Source: Enchytraeus crypticus
Lineage: Eukaryota > Annelida > Clitellata > Enchytraeida > Enchytraeidae
Length of the DNA: 64,000 nt
Assembly (NCBI GenBank): GCA_905160935.1
Contig: CAJHZI010000656.1
Span: 649,001-713,000, forward strand
Direction: 5' to 3'
Below, piece after piece: positions 61,101 to 64,000 of this stretch (position 1 is the stretch's first letter; every line of letters begins with the position of its first letter). A model generated the notes under the pieces. The model worked only from the letters and a program-made list of their open reading frames with translations, was not told the DNA's origin and did not search any database. Both the position numbers and the translations under genes were made by a program.

Positions 61101-62272
61101 GCCACTTGGCAATGCACTGAAGAAGTAGTTACTCAGTAAACAAATTTGTAATTCCTAGTTGCGGCTACTTAGGCTACTGAATTACCTCACACGGCTTAGG
61201 ATCTTTTATGGCAACCTTCGTTTTGATCATTCGTTTATTTGCTAACTAAGTATTTTTTGCATTTGCTATTATTGTGACAAGATAAATAAATGAAAAAGTT
61301 TGAATGTAAAAAACCAAAACACTGATATCCAAGCCTAACATTGGGCTGATTTTCTGGATTTTGGAATTTGCACTGTTTTCGGACCTTCTTTTTGCTCGCC
61401 GTCTTGATTTTGTCTGAATAGTGCTCGATGTTGTCATTGATGACTGTAGCACTCTAACTGTTGTTTTTATTATTATTATTATTATTAATTCGTCGTTCCT
61501 AGTAAAATACTTAAATTCTCTTGCTGTTATTTTTTTTATTCAGTTTCAGTAAAATTCTAGACATCTCCTAAAGATTATTAATTGTAATTAAATTTAAAAT
61601 TCTCTTCAAACGTATCCTGAACTTCAGTACTATATGTTTCTCGAATGAGCACAGGTGAAGATCTGGTTTCAGAACCATCGATACAAGCTTAAGAAGGCTC
61701 GACAAGATCGAGGGCCAGGAGGAGGAGCCGGGGTGATGGACATGCTCTCGCTGCCGTCCCCCAGGCGTGTCGCCGTCCCTGTGCTCGTGCGGGACGGCAA
61801 GCCTTGCGGCGGCAGCGGTCTCCATCAGAGCTCCCACGTGGGTCTGACCGGGGGAATGGTCGGATCGTCGGATTATTACGGAGCATCGATGGGAGTGGGA
61901 GCGGACTACGACACCTCGGCTCTATACGGCTCCTCTCACGGATCCTACTATATGCCCTCCGCCGCCTCCTACGGGTCATCTTTAGGCGGCTCGACGACAT
62001 CCTGCCTGGGCGGCTCCATGCACTCCGGTCAGACAGCCAGCGGCCTTTCAGGAAGTGGAATGAATTCCTTGAGTCCAGGATATGGGCTGAATCCTCTTGG
62101 ATCCGGAAGTAGTATGAGCGCCATGAATGTTAATAATATGATGTTGACTCAAAATTACAGTGGGTTAGTTTCCGGGGATGGAGTAGGGCAGGGTTCGGGT
62201 TTGGGAGGGGGGAGGTCCTGGTGGTACGGAAATAGTGGCACCTTGGGGGGGACACGAGGAGATCAGATGTGA
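50038..62272 (+). CDS. nkx2.2: NK2-class homeobox transcription factor, Nkx2.2/vnd type; 4 exons, 595 residues
   Basis: A nuclear DNA-binding regulator. Family members pattern the ventral nerve cord, and in vertebrates the pancreas and gut; NK2 proteins bind a CAAGTG core. The exons 50038-50536, 58172-58681, 59457-59617 and 61655-62272 join in phase. The ATG has A at -3 and G at +4, and an in-frame TAA lies upstream at 49990. Domains: a TN (Groucho-binding) motif at residues 31-42 ([12 protein letters not shown]); an acidic stretch before the homeodomain; the homeodomain at residues 347-406, with W394, F395, Q396, N397 and the NK2-class Tyr at homeodomain position 54 (residue 400); and the NK2-specific domain at 423-441 ([19 protein letters not shown]), essentially that of vertebrate NKX2.2. 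The C-terminus is Gly- and Ser-rich. Human NKX2.2 is 273 residues and fly vnd about 720, so the length is intermediate. Confidence 0.96.
50905..51440 (+). mobile_element. CR1-like LINE 3' end, left arm of an inverted pair
   Basis: It starts with a decayed RT C-terminus ([20 protein letters not shown], then [20 protein letters not shown]) and continues into a 3' region with GAACTTGACCAGCAGCCAAT and AGGAGTGGGGTCAGACAAGA. In nkx2.2 intron 1. Confidence 0.7.
51500..51925 (-). mobile_element. CR1-like LINE 3' end, right arm of an inverted pair
   Basis: A reverse-complement copy of the left arm with about 90% identity by eye. It reads through GTAACACACCCGTAATCCTG, TTCTTGTCTGACCCCACTCA and TTTGGGGTATCAGTTATAAA on the plus strand. 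Confidence 0.7.
52070..52290 (-). repeat. Unclassified repeat
   Basis: GATGGCGCATCAATTGCAGC, ACTCGGTCTTCGATCCAAGG and GATGCAGCTTAACTTCGATA appear reversed in a plus copy at about 56955-57180 (GTTAAGCTACACCGCGCC, AAGACCGAGTGTCGATAG, CTGAAATTGATGCGCCAA). Confidence 0.45.
52697..52840 (+). repeat. tRNA-derived SINE, near full-length copy
   Basis: GGCTTCAGCCAGTGGCGATG, TCGGTAAGATACTCGATCAC, GGGGTTTAAATCCTGGACTC, CGCCCGTCACTGACATCGCT and CATTAGCTTTACCAGCTTTT. It is the longest copy in the window, about 140 bp, ending in a pol III-type T run. Confidence 0.75.
52893..53080 (+). repeat. Unclassified interspersed repeat, copy 2
   Basis: Same orientation and order as copy 1 at 42.9 kb. It follows directly after a tRNA-derived SINE, whereas copy 1 follows a (TA)n array. 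Confidence 0.55.
53578..53892. repeat. (TA)n arrays, compound
   Basis: Three TA arrays separated by short unique sequence, the second and third about 100 bp apart. More TA follows at 54168-54300. Confidence 0.95.
53972..54170 (+). mobile_element. LINE-A 3' end (best-preserved copy)
   Basis: An open reading run: [51 protein letters not shown] and a stop. It is followed by CTGCC-AGTA-GGCAG and TGCACTAAGAGAGAGAG. It sits among (TA)n arrays in nkx2.2 intron 1. Confidence 0.8.
55485..55630. repeat. (ACCGAACCCGA)n short tandem repeat
   Basis: CCGAACCCGAACCGAACC units in two clusters; a smaller relative lies at 54334-54356. Confidence 0.8.
56590..56690 (+). mobile_element. LINE-B terminal fragment
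   Basis: CTTATCCCGACACTAGCTTA, ACTGAGATTCAAATAGGGAA and then a GATGACGACGACGATGATG tail, in nkx2.2 intron 1. Confidence 0.5.
56955..57185 (+). repeat. Unclassified repeat, opposite orientation to 52070-52290
   Basis: It ends CTGAAATTGATGCGCCAACA; a similar CTGAAATTGATGCGC occurs at about 9625-9640. No coding frame. Confidence 0.45.
57965..58162. repeat. Two (TA)n arrays before nkx2.2 exon 2
   Basis: TA at 57965-58021 and 58110-58161. The second stops only about 10 bp before the exon 2 acceptor. Confidence 0.95.
58172..58681 (+). CDS. nkx2.2: nkx2.2 exon 2 (residues 167-336)
   Basis: It starts [18 protein letters not shown], is rich in Ser and Thr, carries two lysine-poor [11 protein letters not shown] repeats, then an Asp/Glu-rich run and an Asn-rich run. 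The acceptor TGCAATTTAG directly follows a (TA)n array. Donor CAAG|GTAATC, phase 1. Confidence 0.9.
59457..59617 (+). CDS. nkx2.2: nkx2.2 exon 3 (residues 337-390), homeodomain helices 1-2
   Basis: It encodes [20 protein letters not shown], then [20 protein letters not shown] and LSPTQ. Acceptor CATTGCAG, donor CAG|GTAGTT, phase 0. The intron falls between homeodomain positions 44 and 45. Confidence 0.96.
59655..59740 (-). repeat. Family-E repeat, partial
   Basis: Directly after the nkx2.2 exon 3 donor region: TGGATTTGTCTCAGTAGTGC and ACGGATGACAGTAGCACTCT in reversed order. Confidence 0.5.
60582..60646 (-). mobile_element. LINE-A 3' end, very short copy
   Basis: The last about 65 bp only, with CTGCC-AGCA-GGCAG and the AGAGAG tail. 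It lies in nkx2.2 intron 3. Confidence 0.55.
60925..61128 (+). repeat. Family-C retroposon (LINE-A-like tail)
   Basis: It begins near GGCAACGGGAAACCACCTCA, runs through a TATAGGCTACATAAGGT segment, and ends CCTGCCACTTGGCAATGCAC then TGAAGAAG. The body differs from LINE-A but the terminal stem and TGCACT tail are alike. I see no coding frame. Confidence 0.6.
61312..61488 (-). repeat. Family-E repeat
   Basis: GGGCTGATTTTCTGGATTTT, CGGACCTTCTTTTTGCTCGC, ATTGATGACTGTAGCACTCT and (ATT)n. A clean copy about 165 bp before nkx2.2 exon 4. Confidence 0.65.
61655..62272 (+). CDS. nkx2.2: nkx2.2 exon 4 (residues 391-595), homeodomain helix 3, NK2-SD and C-terminus
   Basis: It starts [20 protein letters not shown], followed by the NK2-specific domain and a long Gly/Ser/Tyr-rich tail ending GGTRGDQM and TGA. 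The acceptor is GAGCACAG. The exon is markedly richer in G and C than its surroundings. Confidence 0.96.
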   Translation: MKIWFQNHRYKLKKARQDRGPGGGAGVMDMLSLPSPRRVAVPVLVRDGKPCGGSGLHQSSHVGLTGGMVGSSDYYGASMGVGADYDTSALYGSSHGSYYMPSAASYGSSLGGSTTSCLGGSMHSGQTASGLSGSGMNSLSPGYGLNPLGSGSSMSAMNVNNMMLTQNYSGLVSGDGVGQGSGLGGGRSWWYGNSGTLGGTRGDQM

Positions 62273-62281
62273 AATCTCCAA

Positions 62282-62519
62282 AATAAATTACTGAAAATAT
62301 TTTGTAAGATAAGTGAAGTGATTGTTAATTTTCTTCTTAAGAGCACAAAATGTAAAGATTTAGGCTACAAACAATAGTAGGATTTTCTATTTCTGGAGAA
62401 TGCAATTTTATACTACTTAATTTATTTAATAATCTACAGGAAAGGTTTACTGGTTAAATCTTGAGGCTTTGAACTAGCTGCATGGTACATTTTAAAATTA
62501 ACGTTTTAGTCTAAATAAA
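62282..62519 (+). promoter_or_regulatory. nkx2.2 3' UTR with candidate polyadenylation signals
   Basis: AATAAA words occur about 10 bp after the stop (near 62282) and at 62514-62519. The second gives a more usual 3' UTR length. Only the hexamers are seen, so the real cleavage site is unknown. Confidence 0.35.
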
Positions 62520-64000
62520 CTATTGACAGTATTATACATGTAATATATAAAACTCTTTTTGAAATATGTAAATTTATAACGCGAGTGACCTCTAAATGCG
62601 GCTTCAAACTAAGAATAGTTCCGTTCCTTTTTGCATTAAATCTTCAGCAGCGTTAGTCTACATGTATGGTTTTCTGTAAAATTTAAAAGTAGATTAAGTT
62701 GTTTCTTTAATTAAGCATTAACATTACACACTATACATGTAGTATATTCTATCTGTGACTTGTACTGGCAATGGAAACAAACGTTAAAGCTTTGTTATTA
62801 TTTATTGTAGTCTCCGTCTATTATTGTATCCTCTTTTATTAGAATGCGAAAACCGGAGCTAAATGTGTGTTTTATATTTGATCATCGGACCGGCACCTTT
62901 TAGGTTCTCTTTTATTCTCTTCAGCACATGTCTATTTCTGGTCGTGTGGGTGAATCGATTTGTTGTGACGTGTAATAGTGTGACGTCACTGACATCATTC
63001 TTGCATGAGGAAACGGACTTTAAATCTTAATTATTACTACAATTATTTTTATTTTTATTATTAATATTTTATTTATTTATTTTATTATTTTATTATTATT
63101 ATTATTATTACTATTATTGTTATTATTTAATTATTTAACTTTCTGATAAACTTTTAGTTCTTTGAGCATGTTCTTTCCCGTAAGAGTTGAATTAACATTA
63201 GGGGGCCCTATATAAATCTACATGTATGAATTAAGAATACAATTTGAGTTTTAGGATATTCCAAAAATTAAAGTAGTACTTAGAATGCATTGATTAAATT
63301 GACTGCATATCAGCTATGTGAAAAAACATTATGCAATAAGCCATGGAGTGATGTGTCATTGATGAATTATTCGTAAATAATTATAAAACATTATTAGCAA
63401 GGGACTGCATCTCTTCAGTTTATTCGGTTTATACGCGTACATGTATATTTATGCGAGAGTAAATACATTATAGCCTCAGAGTTATAATACTGTTAAAGTA
63501 TACATCTGTAATGTTAACTGTATATTGGTTTGTATAAAGACATATTCGTTAATGCAATTTTTATATATTCTAAACTGGGGTGTTTATTCGTCTGTAGTTT
63601 CGTGAAGAAGATGTTAAACTTTCATTTTTCATTGCTTAAGTCCATCTTGATCCTCAAGTGTCCACAACTGTATCTAGTTGGTCAGCGGTAATGGTAGGTC
63701 CAATGGTGCATATTCATGCTCAGAGTCTGATTTAACTCTATAAAAAGCGACTCCATAGATCAAAAAGCAACTCCCTTCACAATGCCTTATCCAAACCTTA
63801 TGTAGCCTATAGCTGGAGAAAATATAGTTTTTGATGTGGATTTCCGTTGGCTTCCTCAGTTTTGGCTCAGTTGCCTCTTACTCTCTGGTTCAGTTAACGG
63901 TTGTTTTATTCTTCACTGTCCCGGACGCAGCACGAGAAATGCTATGGATTAAAGGTTCGAAAACTTGTATAGCCGTTGACTGATTCGATGCTAAGACAGA
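62520..64000. other. 3' flank of nkx2.2
   Basis: AT-rich, with a SINE-like fragment at about 62975-63020, (ATT)n at 63060-63130 and a family-C copy at 63665-63870. No coding exon seen. Confidence 0.6.
63665..63870 (-). repeat. Family-C retroposon fragment
   Basis: Plus-strand text has GGTAGGTCCAATGGTGCATA, then CCTTATGTAGCCTATAGCTG, the reversed family-C order. It is downstream of nkx2.2. Confidence 0.5.

Overview
The window is nuclear DNA of an animal. It holds two spliced protein-coding genes whose exons all end in GT-AG introns, embedded in AT-rich, repeat-laden sequence. There are no operons, no CRISPR array and no prokaryotic signals. The proteins are clearly bilaterian, and the abundant TACATGTA and TAGGCCTA words fit a marine invertebrate. 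I cannot name the species or phylum.

Left part (about 400-35,150, minus strand): a RAB3GAP2 orthologue, the non-catalytic subunit of the Rab3 GTPase-activating complex. I traced 32 coding exons by hand. Their phases join without a break into 1398 codons, running from a start codon at 35062 to an exon that leaves the window on the left. About 80-100 C-terminal residues are therefore missing. The introns hold tRNA-derived SINEs, 3' ends of several non-LTR retrotransposons, a hAT-like MITE with an 8-bp target duplication, and microsatellites.

Middle (about 35,150-50,037): about 15 kb between two genes that point away from each other. It contains repeats, two related TCTTGGTCTTGAGAC-type minisatellites, large CT arrays, a 540-bp ATCT array and a 28-bp tandem repeat. 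A CCAAT-rich stretch near 48.3-48.75 kb is the only promoter-like region I noticed. I support no gene here.

Right part (50,038-62,272, plus strand): a complete four-exon NK2-class homeobox gene, called nkx2.2/vnd from its TN motif, its homeodomain with Tyr54, and an NK2-specific domain that matches the NKX2.2 type. The predicted protein is 595 residues. After it come about 1.7 kb of 3' flank and repeats.

The two genes have unrelated roles, one in vesicle traffic and Rab GTPase control and the other in neural and endodermal patterning. Nothing in the sequence suggests they act together. The most interesting non-genic signals are (i) retroposon families that share a 3' stem-loop and short microsatellite tail, (ii) a tRNA-derived SINE with about a dozen copies, (iii) a large inverted pair of CR1-like LINE 3' ends, and (iv) several perfect hairpins of 18-37 bp arms.
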